Source: Pseudotabrizicola algicola
Lineage (GTDB): Bacteria > Pseudomonadota > Alphaproteobacteria > Rhodobacterales > Rhodobacteraceae
DNA length: 64,000 nt
Reading direction: 5' to 3'
Assembly (NCBI RefSeq): GCF_010915705.1
Contig: NZ_JAAIKE010000003.1
Span: forward strand, 62,001-126,000
Shown here: piece after piece, positions 44,112 to 53,842 of the stretch
Numbering within the stretch: position 1 is the stretch's first letter
Layout: each line of letters opens with the position of its first letter
Notes under the pieces: model-generated
Database searches by the model: none
Seen by the model: only the letters and a program-made list of their open reading frames with translations
What the model was told of the DNA's origin: nothing
Position numbers and translations under genes: made by a program

Positions 44112-46025
44112 TCAGCGCGACAGTATGGCGTTCACGACCCGCTCGGCAGCTTCTTCGGCAGAGAGCGTCACTGTATCGACCACGATTTCCGCCGCTTCCG
44201 GCGGCTCGTAGGGGCTGTCGATGCCTGTGAAGTTCTTGAGCTGGCCTGCGCGTGCCTTACGATAGAGCCCTTTGACATCACGCCCTTCCGCAACCTCGAG
44301 CGGGGTGTTCACCCAGACCTCGATGAATTCGCCCTCGGCCATCAGTTCGCGGACCATGCGCCGCTCTGAGCGGAATGGTGAAATGAAGGCGGTCAGGACG
44401 ATCAGTCCGGCATCCGTCATCAGGCGCGCCACCTCACCGACACGGCGGATGTTCTCGACACGGTCCGCATCGGTGAAGCCAAGGTCACGGTTCAGACCAT
44501 GGCGCACGTTGTCGCCATCAAGAAGGAAGGTGTGGCGCCCGAGCGCATGCAACTTTTTCTCGACGATGTTCGCAATGGTCGATTTGCCCGAGCCTGACAG
44601 GCCGGTAAACCAGACAACCGCAGGTTTCTGTGCCTTTTGCGCGGCATGCGCTTCACGGCTGATGTCCACGGCCTGCCAGTGGATATTCTGGCTGCGACGC
44701 AGGGCAAAGTGGATCATTCCGGCCGCAACCGTCGCATTCGTCATTCGGTCAATAAGGATGAACCCGCCGAGGTCGGGGTTGGAGGCATATGCCTCGAACG
44801 GGATAGCGCGGTCGGTTGCTATATTTACCACCCCAATCGCATTCAGACCCAGTGTCTTGGATGCCAGATGTTCCAGTGTATTGACGTTCACCTCGTATTT
44901 CGGCTCGGTCACCGTTGCGGTCACGGTCTGGGTTCCGATCTTGAGCAGATATGGGCGACCGGGAAGCATTTCGTGCTCATCCATCCACACCAGAGTGGCT
45001 TCGAACTGGTCGGCCACCTCGCACGGGTTGTCCGCTGCGACGATTACATCACCACGCGAGCAATCAACCTCGTCGGCAAAGGTCAGGGTGACGGATTGCC
45101 CTGCCACCGCCAGTGGCAGATCGCCGTCGAAACTGACGATCGATTTGACGCGGGTGGTCTTGCCCGAAGGCAACACCCGGATGGCATCGCCGGGGCGCAC
45201 TTCCCCTGTGCCGATCTGGCCTGCAAAGCCGCGGAAATCGAGGTTGGGCCGGTTGACCCATTGCACCGGCATGCGGAATGCATGGTCTTGCAGGCGGGTG
45301 GTGTTGATCGGCGCCTCTTCCAGATGCCGCAGAAGCGCTGGCCCCTGGTACCAAGGCATATCGGGGCTTTTTGTGGCGATATTGTCGCCCTTCAGTCCTG
45401 AAATCGGGATGGGCGTGAAGGCCGCCATCCCGATCTGCTTGGCGAAGCGGGCATAGTCCTCCACGATTTCGTCAAAGCGGGCCTGACTGTAACCGACGAG
45501 GTCCATTTTGTTGATGGCCAGCACGATGTTGCGAATACCCAGCAGGTTTACCAGATAGCTGTGCCGACGGGTCTGGGTCAGAACGCCCTGACGCGCGTCG
45601 ATCAGCACGACCGCGAGATCGGCGGTCGAGGCGCCGGTTACCATGTTGCGGGTATACTGCTCGTGGCCGGGAGTGTCCGCGACGATGAACTTCCGCTTTT
45701 CGGTCGCGAAGAAACGGTAGGCCACATCGATTGTGATGCCCTGTTCGCGTTCGGCGGCCAGACCGTCGACCAATAGGGCGAAATCAATCTCGCCGCCTTG
45801 GGTGCCGACAGATTTGCTGTCCCTTTCCAGCGAAGCAAGTTGATCTTCGAAGATCATCTTGGTGTCATAGAGCAAGCGCCCGATCAGGGTGGACTTGCCA
45901 TCATCGACCGACCCGCAGGTGATGAAGCGCAGCATGGTCTTGTGCTGATGCGCGGTCAGATAGGCATCGATGTCTTCGGCAATCAGGGCGTCGGTGACAT
46001 AGGCGGGATCTGTTGCAACGGTCAT
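44112..46025 (-). CDS. cysNC: Bifunctional sulfate adenylyltransferase subunit 1 / adenylylsulfate kinase (CysN-CysC fusion)
   Basis: A 637-residue fusion. Residues ~25-440 are CysN, an EF-Tu-like GTPase with P-loop [17 protein letters not shown] and NKMDLVG. Residues ~455-637 are CysC, with P-loop GLSGSGKST and the APS kinase segment [16 protein letters not shown]. CysN with CysD makes APS from sulfate and ATP; CysC phosphorylates APS to PAPS. The ATG overlaps the cysD stop (TGATG). The fused form, with no reductase genes beside it, fits PAPS supply for sulfation, and a sulfotransferase is encoded at 48423. Confidence 0.95.
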   Translation of the reverse strand: MTVATDPAYVTDALIAEDIDAYLTAHQHKTMLRFITCGSVDDGKSTLIGRLLYDTKMIFEDQLASLERDSKSVGTQGGEIDFALLVDGLAAEREQGITIDVAYRFFATEKRKFIVADTPGHEQYTRNMVTGASTADLAVVLIDARQGVLTQTRRHSYLVNLLGIRNIVLAINKMDLVGYSQARFDEIVEDYARFAKQIGMAAFTPIPISGLKGDNIATKSPDMPWYQGPALLRHLEEAPINTTRLQDHAFRMPVQWVNRPNLDFRGFAGQIGTGEVRPGDAIRVLPSGKTTRVKSIVSFDGDLPLAVAGQSVTLTFADEVDCSRGDVIVAADNPCEVADQFEATLVWMDEHEMLPGRPYLLKIGTQTVTATVTEPKYEVNVNTLEHLASKTLGLNAIGVVNIATDRAIPFEAYASNPDLGGFILIDRMTNATVAAGMIHFALRRSQNIHWQAVDISREAHAAQKAQKPAVVWFTGLSGSGKSTIANIVEKKLHALGRHTFLLDGDNVRHGLNRDLGFTDADRVENIRRVGEVARLMTDAGLIVLTAFISPFRSERRMVRELMAEGEFIEVWVNTPLEVAEGRDVKGLYRKARAGQLKNFTGIDSPYEPPEAAEIVVDTVTLSAEEAAERVVNAILSR

Positions 46026-46954
46026 CAGAAATACCCCTCCTGTTTTTTCTTCTCCATGCTTGCGGCCTGATCATGGTCGATCGCACGCCCTTGGCGTTCG
46101 GATGTGGTGGTAAGCAGCATTTCCTGAATCACTTGCGGCAAGGTGGTGGCGGTGCTTTCCACCGCCCCTGACAGCGGATAGCAGCCCAAAGTCCGGAAGC
46201 GGACGGACCGCATCACCGGAACTTCTCCCGGTTCAAGCCGGAAACGATCATCATCGACCATCAGTAAAAGATCGCCGCGGGTTACAGTTGGCCGAGGAGC
46301 GCTGAAATACAGCGGCACGATGTCGATGCCTTCGAGGTGGATGTATTGCCAGATGTCGAGTTCGGTCCAGTTGGAGATCGGGAAAACCCGGATCGATTCG
46401 CCCTTGGCCTTGCGGGTGTTGTACAGTTTCCACAACTCCGGACGCTGGTTCTTCGGGTCCCAACGATGATTTGCGGTGCGGAACGAGAACACACGCTCTT
46501 TGGCGCGGGATTTTTCTTCGTCGCGCCGCGCGCCGCCAAAGGCGACGTCAAAATTGTATTTGGTCAGTGCCTGTTTCAGACCTTCGGTCTTCCACATGTC
46601 TGTGTGCAGCCCGCCATGGTCAAAGGGGTTGATGCCGCGTGCCAGCGCTTCGGGGTTCTGATGCACGATCAGTTCCATGCCGGCCTCTCGGGCGGCCTTT
46701 TCCCGCATGTCGTACATGGCGCGGAATTTCCATGTGGTATCGACATGCAGGAGCGGAAACGGTGGCGGCGCCGGATAGAACGCCTTTTTCGCCAGATGCA
46801 GCATGACGGCGGAGTCCTTGCCCACCGAATACAGCATCACAGGATTATCGGCATTTGCGACGACTTCACGCAAGATGTGGATGCTCTCAGCCTCCAGTCG
46901 TTGCAGGTGAGTCAGGGAAACACCCTCGGCAGGGGGCGGGACAGGAGTGGTCAT
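46025..46954 (-). CDS. cysD: Sulfate adenylyltransferase subunit 2 (CysD)
   Basis: A 309-residue ATP-pyrophosphatase-type enzyme. Landmarks are [19 protein letters not shown] at the N-terminus, the PP-loop [17 protein letters not shown], the [12 protein letters not shown] segment, and [20 protein letters not shown]. It forms APS together with the CysN part of the next gene. It diverges from the RgpF-like gene across 334 bases; a palindrome at 47007 may be an operator in its promoter region. Confidence 0.95.
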   Translation of the reverse strand: MTTPVPPPAEGVSLTHLQRLEAESIHILREVVANADNPVMLYSVGKDSAVMLHLAKKAFYPAPPPFPLLHVDTTWKFRAMYDMREKAAREAGMELIVHQNPEALARGINPFDHGGLHTDMWKTEGLKQALTKYNFDVAFGGARRDEEKSRAKERVFSFRTANHRWDPKNQRPELWKLYNTRKAKGESIRVFPISNWTELDIWQYIHLEGIDIVPLYFSAPRPTVTRGDLLLMVDDDRFRLEPGEVPVMRSVRFRTLGCYPLSGAVESTATTLPQVIQEMLLTTTSERQGRAIDHDQAASMEKKKQEGYF

Positions 46955-47288
46955 TGTGCGGTTCCGCTAGAAAATTGTTTCGTTTGAATTGCAGATTCTC
47001 GGGCGCTATCCAATGGATAAACCTCTGCGATAACTAAAATAAGGACCGTTTCCGCTGTTTTTCGGTGCCGATAGGCGCCTTTTCCACCGTTGCGTCAATC
47101 CTTTGATGATCCTTCCGCGCCTTCCCGTGCAGCTTTCTGTCCCTGCGCCAAAGGATGCGGCGCTTGTGGCTGGATGGTGGTGGGGTTGCGGGCTATATTG
47201 ATGCCAAGCGGGGCAAAAGCAGACGGGGCCTTAGCGATGAAGCGGCGCGCCCCACTTGCGCTTGTCACAGGGTGAAATCAGTTCAAGC
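46955..47288. other. Divergent intergenic region between cysD and the RgpF-like gene
   Basis: This 334-base region is more AT-rich near cysD than its surroundings, as expected for a promoter. No gene or RNA is recognised in it. A palindrome lies at 47007-47019 and is listed separately. Confidence 0.5.
47007..47019. promoter_or_regulatory. Palindrome in the cysD upstream region
   Basis: TATCCAATGGATA is a perfect 13-base inverted repeat about 53 bases upstream of the cysD start, in the AT-rich part of the divergent gap. The position suits an operator. The bound regulator cannot be named from the sequence. Confidence 0.35.
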
Positions 47289-48413
47289 ATGCTCCAGCGC
47301 TATCTTCGCTATGCCCGTCTGGGGTTTCGGATTTTGGTCATGACTGCGGCCGAAAGGCGCTACGTAAAGGCGATACGCCAGAGCGGGCTGTTTGATCGGG
47401 AGTGGTATCTGACGTGTAACCCCCGCCTGCCACGATTGTGCCGCATGCTGCCGGAACGTCATTATGTGCTGGTGGGAGAGGCCGTCGGAATGTGCCCGAG
47501 CAAGCAGTTCTCGCCGCGAGCCTACGCGCATCTCAATCCCGATCAGGCGCTTTCGGGTCTGCCGCCCTTGGCACATTATCTGGCCTTTGGACGGACAGAG
47601 GGGCGTGAGGTGCTGGACAGGCCCGCCGCAGGGAATGCCCCTGTCTTGCCCGTCCTGACAGGTGATGAGCGGCCAGATCCGCCCGCGAGATTTGCCGTGG
47701 TGCTGCATCTCTATTACCGCGAAATGTGGGATGAGTTTGCCGCAAGGCTGAAGCGTCAGCGCTTCGCGTTCGATCTCTTCGTCACCTTGAGCGAGGATCA
47801 GGCGCTCTCTGACGCCGGGGTTTGTGACCGTATTCTGGCAGAGTTTCCGAACGCTCGGGTGTGGACGCTGCCCAACCACGGGCGCGATATCCTGCCTTTC
47901 CTGCATCTCGTTCGCTCGGGGCTGTTTGCGCCTTATGCTGCGGTCTGCAAGTTGCATAGCAAGAAGTCTTTGCACCGCAACGACGGCGATGCATGGCGCG
48001 ATGCGCTCGTTGACGGTGTCATGGGTGATCCTGCGGCAACGTTGGCCCGGCTGCAAAGGTTCGTGTGCGACCCGGACGCCGGATTATGGGTTGCGGACGG
48101 TCATCTTGCGCGTGGAGAACAATGGTGGGGGCCAAACCGCGAGCGCGGCGAAATCCTGCTGGCGCGAACAGAACAGCCGGTCGCGTCAGGGGTGCCGGAA
48201 CTTGTATTTGCTGCAGGCTCCATCTATTGGCTCCGGCCTGCGGCGCTTGCTGCGATGGCCGATCTGCCTGTGTCGGCTGGCGATTTCGAGCCCGAGATGG
48301 GGCAGGTCGATGGAACGATGGCGCATGTGATGGAACGGGTCATTGGTATTGTAACGACCCAGTCTGACCTGCGGATCAGGGAAAGCTCTGATCTGGACGG
48401 GGCAGAGGTTTAA
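47289..48413 (+). CDS. RgpF-like (rhamnan synthesis F) glycosyltransferase-type protein
   Basis: A 374-residue protein. The N-terminus has the shared module of this region (RQSGLFDREWYL, then GLPPLAHYLAFGRTEGREVL). Residues ~135-345 match the RgpF pattern: AVVLHLYYREMWDEFAARL, NHGRDILPFL, CKLHSKKS and FAAGSIYWLRPAALAAM. RgpF-type proteins take part in rhamnose-containing polysaccharide synthesis, but this group is broad. The start at 47289 is the first ATG; a TTG at 47256 is possible. It is followed 9 bases later by a sulfotransferase gene. Confidence 0.8.
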   Translation: MLQRYLRYARLGFRILVMTAAERRYVKAIRQSGLFDREWYLTCNPRLPRLCRMLPERHYVLVGEAVGMCPSKQFSPRAYAHLNPDQALSGLPPLAHYLAFGRTEGREVLDRPAAGNAPVLPVLTGDERPDPPARFAVVLHLYYREMWDEFAARLKRQRFAFDLFVTLSEDQALSDAGVCDRILAEFPNARVWTLPNHGRDILPFLHLVRSGLFAPYAAVCKLHSKKSLHRNDGDAWRDALVDGVMGDPAATLARLQRFVCDPDAGLWVADGHLARGEQWWGPNRERGEILLARTEQPVASGVPELVFAAGSIYWLRPAALAAMADLPVSAGDFEPEMGQVDGTMAHVMERVIGIVTTQSDLRIRESSDLDGAEV

Positions 48414-48422
48414 GGGGACGGA

Positions 48423-49478
48423 ATGGCAAAGCTATTTCTGCACATAGGTGCGCATAAGACAGCGACAAGTTATCTTCAGGCCCTGTTTTTCCACAATCGC
48501 AAGATTCTGGCGGACGCAGGTTTGCATTACCCCAACATCGGCCCGAACAACGCCCACCACGCGCTTGCGGCTTCGTGGCTGACGATGCACGATTTGCCCT
48601 CCGGCTTTTTTGATACCTCGGGGCCTGATGGGTTCTGGGAAAGGACCATTCTCCAGCCCTATGCGCATCATCCCGGCACTGTGTTTCTGTCCGCCGAAAA
48701 CTTTTCGCGCTTTCATCCGCAGCGCGTGAACATGGTGGCCTTGTCCCGTCGTCTGGCGGCATTTGACGAGGTGAAGGTGATCTATACCCTGCGCGCCCAG
48801 ACCGACATGATATCTTCACTCTGGACGCAGGTGGCACGGACGCGCAGGGCACCCTCATTGCGTGCCTATATGGAACGGGTTTTTACCCGCAGTCTGGGCG
48901 GCGGCGTGCCGCTGGACCATCACGCCGTTTATCACCATCTTCTGAAAGGCTTTGGGCCAGAGCAGATCATCTTGCTCGATTATGACGATATCCGCCGTCG
49001 TCCGGGTGGCGTCGGGCAGGTTTTCCTCGACTTGCTTGGCACGGGGCTGTCTGTGACAGATCTGGCCACACCGCCTCCCGACGAGCACAATGTTTCGCCT
49101 GATCCCCTCGCGATGTGGCTTGCCTGCCAGATCAGCCGTGACAAACCGCCACCTGCGCAACTGATCGATCTTGTCACGGCGGCCTTGCATCCGCAGGGGC
49201 CGCGGCCAACGACACTGCTTAACAAGCGCGAACACGATCGCGTCCGCTCGAAGTTTCGCGACGGTAACGCGCGGCTTGTAGAAGCGGTGGGTCCGTTTCA
49301 GCCAGAGTTCCGTTTCGACCCGCCACCGGCCCCCGAGAATGTGCTTTATCGTGACCAGATCGCGCAACATGTCTGGCCAGATATTGCCGCCGCGCTCTGG
49401 ACCGAGCGGGCGCCCGGACAAATCCGGGGGATATTGGGCCGCGTACTGAACCGATTGCTGGATCAGGGCCGTAGCTAG
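48423..49478 (+). CDS. Sulfotransferase-family protein
   Basis: A 351-residue protein opening with FLHIGAHKTATSYLQ (residues ~5-19), the PAPS 5'-phosphosulfate-binding loop pattern of sulfotransferases, and containing VIYTLRAQTDMISSLW (~121-136), the 3'-phosphate-binding region. It has no signal peptide or membrane segment. It should transfer sulfate from PAPS to a hydroxyl group, probably on a glycan, given the RgpF-like gene 9 bases upstream. PAPS would be made by cysD/cysNC on the other strand less than 2 kb away. The exact acceptor is unknown. Confidence 0.85.
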   Translation: MAKLFLHIGAHKTATSYLQALFFHNRKILADAGLHYPNIGPNNAHHALAASWLTMHDLPSGFFDTSGPDGFWERTILQPYAHHPGTVFLSAENFSRFHPQRVNMVALSRRLAAFDEVKVIYTLRAQTDMISSLWTQVARTRRAPSLRAYMERVFTRSLGGGVPLDHHAVYHHLLKGFGPEQIILLDYDDIRRRPGGVGQVFLDLLGTGLSVTDLATPPPDEHNVSPDPLAMWLACQISRDKPPPAQLIDLVTAALHPQGPRPTTLLNKREHDRVRSKFRDGNARLVEAVGPFQPEFRFDPPPAPENVLYRDQIAQHVWPDIAAALWTERAPGQIRGILGRVLNRLLDQGRS

Positions 49479-49629
49479 CGGGCCGTCATCAAGGGCGGCC
49501 TGCTCGCCCTGCATTTTAGAATTCAGGCTTTTAGGAATTGTCCGCGATTAAGTTCGCTTTGAGCCGCCTTTTGTCCGCTCCAAACCCCGACAGTCGCCTC
49601 GGCATGGGGATGCGTTGGGGTGACTGGGC

Positions 49630-52440
49630 ATGGCTTTCTTGGTGCCACTGCAGACAATTTGGGCTGCAAGCGTTGCGGCAATCGGAGAATCTGCACGTTT
49701 TGTCCTGAACTGGCGCGATGCGGGCATGACGGAGCCGGAGCTTTCGATTCACAACAGCGCCCGCAGCCAGACCGCCCGGATCGCCCTGAGCACCGCCCCT
49801 ATTGAGGTTGCAGAAGTTGTAACCGAGGTGGTTCATTCGCGCCGTAATCGCACATCCATAGAGCTTGACGGTGTCGAGCGGCGGATCGACCTCACCTCCG
49901 TGCTGGGGCTTGATCCGTCGAAGGCGGGCCCGCTGACCAATGCGGGCCTGCGGGGTAGCAGCGACCTGTGGATGGATGGCAGCGGGTTCTCGGGCAACAT
50001 GCTGACGGCCCATCACAGCGGCGATTTTCTGTTCCTTTCGGCAAGGCACGGATCGGGGATTGCCAGCTATCAGGCCGCGCCGAACGGCACGCTGACCCGC
50101 GTTGCGATCACGCCCGATACGTCCATGCTGGCGCTCGAGGGCATTTCGGCGATGACGAGCCTGCGCGCAGGAGATGGGGCCTATCTGATTGCGGCGTCGC
50201 AGTCCATGAACACGGTCACGGTGTTACGGATCGGGCAGAATGGCGGTTTGACCCCTGTCTCGCAGATCAGTGCGGGCGGCGAACACCTTCCTGTTTCCGT
50301 GCCGACGCAAATCGGTGCCGTCACCCTGAACGGCCAGCACTTTGTGGTTCTGGGGTCTTTTGGCACCGGCTCTGTAACCGTTTTGCGTATGGCGTCCGAT
50401 GGCGCACTGACCCTCGTCGACCATATCCTTGACGGGCGCGACACCCGTTTCGGCGGGCTTGCCGCCATGGATATGATGATGCTGGGCGAGCAAGTTTTCA
50501 TCGCGGTGGCGGGTGGGGATGGCGGGGTGACGCTTTTGCGGCTGCTGCCGTCGGGGCGGTTGATCGTGTGGGACACGCTCGTCGATAGTACCGGGACCGC
50601 GCTTCAGAACATCCAGGATCTGCGCTTTGTTGTGGTGGGCGGGCGAATTGAATTGTTTGCGCTTGCTTCAGGTGATCAGGGTGTAACGCGGATCGTGCTG
50701 AATCCGGCGATGATCAGCAGCGGGCAGGCCGGTATCACGGGTGTCGCTACGAATGGCACCGCGATGGATGATATCCTGACCGCGCCTGCGGGCGGGGCAT
50801 GGGTGCGTGGCGGCGCAGGAAATGACATTCTGATCAGCGGACAGGGACGCGATACCCTCGAGGGTGGAGAGGGCGCGGACTATTACATCCTTTCGCCGGA
50901 CAATGCTGGGCGAGATACCGTTCAGGGTTTCGATCCGGCAGCGGATCGCATCGATCTGTCAGAGTTTTCGGACCTGCGCAGCCCTGATGGACTTGTGATT
51001 GCGCCGACGGCAACCGGAGCGCTGATCCGAATAGGCACGTCCGAGATCACGCTGGTTTCGGGGCGCCGGCTGACAGTTGACGAGGTCACTGCCGCGCTTG
51101 TTTTCGCAACGGATCGCCCCTTTGCCGCCGCGTCTTCGCCTCCGGCAAGCAATCCTCCGCCGGGCGCGCCTGGGTCCGGGGTCTATTTCTACGCCCCTGG
51201 AGCCCAGGTGTATCAGGGCGTAAGCGGCGCTGATCGGCTGAGCTATGCGGACGCACCTGCTGGAATTGTCCTCGATCTTGAAACACAGGGCCGCAACGCC
51301 GGCGCGGCTGCGGGCCATGTCTTGCTCTCTATCGAGGTGATCGAGGGCAGCATCTTTGGCGACCGCATCTCCGGTGACGCGGGTGCCAACACCCTGTCTG
51401 GCGGGCGGGGCAACGACAGCTTGGATGGGCGGGACGGAAATGACTGGATCTCGCCCGGACCCGGCAACGATACCGTTGACGGAGGTGCGGGGATTGACAT
51501 GGTCAGTTTTTCCGACGCACCGCGCGGAGGCACGTTCAACCTTGGCGCTGGAACGGCCTTGATCGGGGCTGACATGAACCTTCTGCGCAACATCGAGAAT
51601 ATCACTGGAACAGGCTTTGGTGATCTGATTACCGGTGATCACGGTGCCAATCTCATTCGCGCTCTGGGTGGCGATGACTGGATTACCGCCACGGCAGGAA
51701 GCGATACAATCGACGGTGGCAGCGGGCGGGACATGATTTCATATGTTAACAGCCCGGACGAGGTGACGGTGAACCTCGAAACCGGGCGTGGAGAGCGCGG
51801 CTTTGCGCAGGGTGATGTCTACATCAGCATTGAACGGGTCACTGGCTCTGTCTTTCCCGATTTGTTCTTCGGCAGTTCGGGAGATGACGAGTTTCGCGGC
51901 TTGGGTGGCTATGATTGGTTTGTCGGGTCCGCAGGGCGTGATCGCTATGATGGTGGCAACGGACGCGACACCGTGGCCTATAGCCTTGCGCCCACGGGCG
52001 TTGAGGCGTCGCTTTTGCTGGGAGTTGGCAGTGCGGGGCAAGCGGCGGGGGATGTCTTTGTGTTTATCGAAAGTTTGACAGGCTCCAGCCATTCGGACCG
52101 CTTGATCGGAGACGATCTTGTGAACGTTCTGCGCGGGCTGGGCGGAGATGATTTCATCTTCGGCCATGACGGAAATGACACGATTGACGGGGGTGGCGGC
52201 AATGACCAGATTTTTGGCGGAGCGGGCAATGACCGGCTGACCGGAGGCAGCGGCAATGACACGATAGATGGCGGTCTCGGCTGGGATTATGTCTTTTATT
52301 CAGGGCGACGGTCCGACTACACCATCATCGGTGACAGCACCCGCGCGACGGTGTTGCATAAATCGGGCGGTATTGACGGCGCAGACCTTTTGTTCACCGT
52401 CGAAGTGCTGGAATTCAGCGATGGAAGGTTCTTTCTATAG
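49630..52440 (+). CDS. Beta-propeller-like RTX-repeat protein
   Basis: A 936-residue protein. Residues ~90-370 have repeated strands of the form VTVLRIGQNGGLTPVSQI and VTVLRMASDGALTLVDHIL, which look like blades of a lactonase/WD-type propeller. Residues ~385-930 are RTX repeats (GGAGNDILISGQGRDTLEGG) in several blocks with spacers. The last ~40 residues (YSGRRSDYTIIGDSTRATVL and FTVEVLEFSDGRFFL) are a typical end for type I-secreted RTX proteins. No signal peptide is present. It could use the exporter encoded at 40894-43946. It sits between sulfotransferase and gpsA genes, on the + strand. Confidence 0.85.
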   Translation: MAFLVPLQTIWAASVAAIGESARFVLNWRDAGMTEPELSIHNSARSQTARIALSTAPIEVAEVVTEVVHSRRNRTSIELDGVERRIDLTSVLGLDPSKAGPLTNAGLRGSSDLWMDGSGFSGNMLTAHHSGDFLFLSARHGSGIASYQAAPNGTLTRVAITPDTSMLALEGISAMTSLRAGDGAYLIAASQSMNTVTVLRIGQNGGLTPVSQISAGGEHLPVSVPTQIGAVTLNGQHFVVLGSFGTGSVTVLRMASDGALTLVDHILDGRDTRFGGLAAMDMMMLGEQVFIAVAGGDGGVTLLRLLPSGRLIVWDTLVDSTGTALQNIQDLRFVVVGGRIELFALASGDQGVTRIVLNPAMISSGQAGITGVATNGTAMDDILTAPAGGAWVRGGAGNDILISGQGRDTLEGGEGADYYILSPDNAGRDTVQGFDPAADRIDLSEFSDLRSPDGLVIAPTATGALIRIGTSEITLVSGRRLTVDEVTAALVFATDRPFAAASSPPASNPPPGAPGSGVYFYAPGAQVYQGVSGADRLSYADAPAGIVLDLETQGRNAGAAAGHVLLSIEVIEGSIFGDRISGDAGANTLSGGRGNDSLDGRDGNDWISPGPGNDTVDGGAGIDMVSFSDAPRGGTFNLGAGTALIGADMNLLRNIENITGTGFGDLITGDHGANLIRALGGDDWITATAGSDTIDGGSGRDMISYVNSPDEVTVNLETGRGERGFAQGDVYISIERVTGSVFPDLFFGSSGDDEFRGLGGYDWFVGSAGRDRYDGGNGRDTVAYSLAPTGVEASLLLGVGSAGQAAGDVFVFIESLTGSSHSDRLIGDDLVNVLRGLGGDDFIFGHDGNDTIDGGGGNDQIFGGAGNDRLTGGSGNDTIDGGLGWDYVFYSGRRSDYTIIGDSTRATVLHKSGGIDGADLLFTVEVLEFSDGRFFL

Positions 52441-52486
52441 TCATCCTCCCGCGCGGCGAAAGAACGGAACACTTTGAAAAAGGCTG

Positions 52487-53461
52487 TCAGTCTGGCGCGT
52501 CTTCACGGTGCAAAGGGCGTGACATAAGCGCGTCGATGGCTTCCGCGAGTGTCACCTGGTGTTTGAGCAGGGCCGACACCATGCGTGTCACCGGAAGGTC
52601 ATCGCCGCTGGAGGCTTCGGCGACGGCATGCGCGGTCATCACGCCTTCCACGGTCATGGCGGGGTCGATCGGTTGCTCCGCGCCAACAGCCAGACCGTGC
52701 CTTAGATTGCGTGACTGGGTCGAGGTGCAGGTGAGCACCAGATCGCCAAAACCGGAAAGGCCAAACAGGGTTTCGCGCTTTGCGCCGCGGGCCGCCACAA
52801 GCCGCCCCATTTCGGCAAACCCCCGCGTCATCAGCGCGGCGCGGGCGCTTTCGCCAAGGCCTGCCCCGATGGCGATGCCTGCCGCAATGGCGATCACGTT
52901 CTTCAAGGCGCCGCCAAGTTGCGCCCCAACGACATCATTTGTCAGATACAACCGCAATCGTGGTGTCGACAAAAGTGCCTGCAGCCCTTCGGCCTCGGGG
53001 TCATTGGTGGCGAGGGTCAGGGCGGTGGGCTTGCCAGCCGCAATATCGGCGGCAAAGCTGGGGCCAGTCAGAACCGCTGTCCGCGCGCCGGGCAGCACGG
53101 CCTCGACCACTTCAGTGGCCGAATGTCCGGTGCCGCGTTCCATCCCCTTGCAGCAGACGACAAGCATACGATCGTGCAATCTGGACGCGTGGCTTTCCAG
53201 AACGCTTCGCAGCGACTGGGTCGGAACGGCCAGCAAGACCACAGCCTTGTTCTGGATTTGGTCTATGTCGTCGCTGACCTTCAGACAATCTGGAAAGGGC
53301 ATACCCGGCAGATGGCGCGTGTTTTCGCGCAGGGCCATCATCTGGGCCATCGTGTCCCCGCTGCGCCCCCAAAGGGTGGTATCACGCCCGTTCTGCGCCA
53401 TGACCATCGCCAGCGCAGTGCCAAAGGCCCCCGCGCCCATCACTGCAACAGGGCAGCTCAT
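52487..53461 (-). CDS. gpsA: NAD(P)H-dependent glycerol-3-phosphate dehydrogenase
   Basis: A 324-residue enzyme. Landmarks are VMGAGAFGTALAMVMAQNGR (nucleotide-binding), VLLAVPTQSLRSVL, VVCCKGMERGTG, LTGPSFAADIAAGKPTA and the catalytic Lys in GALKNVIAIAAGIAIGAGLG. It reduces dihydroxyacetone phosphate to sn-glycerol 3-phosphate for phospholipid synthesis. It is a housekeeping gene inside the polysaccharide region, convergent with the propeller-RTX gene. Confidence 0.95.
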   Translation of the reverse strand: MSCPVAVMGAGAFGTALAMVMAQNGRDTTLWGRSGDTMAQMMALRENTRHLPGMPFPDCLKVSDDIDQIQNKAVVLLAVPTQSLRSVLESHASRLHDRMLVVCCKGMERGTGHSATEVVEAVLPGARTAVLTGPSFAADIAAGKPTALTLATNDPEAEGLQALLSTPRLRLYLTNDVVGAQLGGALKNVIAIAAGIAIGAGLGESARAALMTRGFAEMGRLVAARGAKRETLFGLSGFGDLVLTCTSTQSRNLRHGLAVGAEQPIDPAMTVEGVMTAHAVAEASSGDDLPVTRMVSALLKHQVTLAEAIDALMSRPLHREDAPD

Positions 53462-53842
53462 CTGGCGAAGGTCCCGCGCCGGATTTGGCGGGATGCGGCA
53501 ACGGGAAAGTTTGCCCGAAGGTCCGAGGCTGTTAAGGCTGACCCTGCCAGATGCCTATCCATTTCGACAAATCCCTGTATCTGGGTCAGATGCATCGGCT
53601 CAGGCCTGCGCAGGCGACCCGAGTCAGCGCGGCGCCATTTATGGCACCGTATTACCCATGCACCGCCGCGCCTTCAAGGCAAGGCAGGGCAAGGTGATTG
53701 TCGATGTGGGTCTCGAGTTCCGTCTGCGCGGCATTCTGCAACCCGCGCTTGATCCTGCGGGGCCAGACCGCCTAGTATCGGGCGATGAACCGGGCGCAGA
53801 GAGTTAGGGGCTTTCTTGACCTTTGCCCATTCCCCTTGCCGG
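53462..53842. other. Divergent intergenic region upstream of gpsA
   Basis: About 380 bases separate gpsA from the glycosyltransferase gene. Short frames have no recognisable domain, and no RNA gene or terminator is evident. The last ~27 bases may be coding if the TTG at 53816 is the true start of the next gene. Confidence 0.45.
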
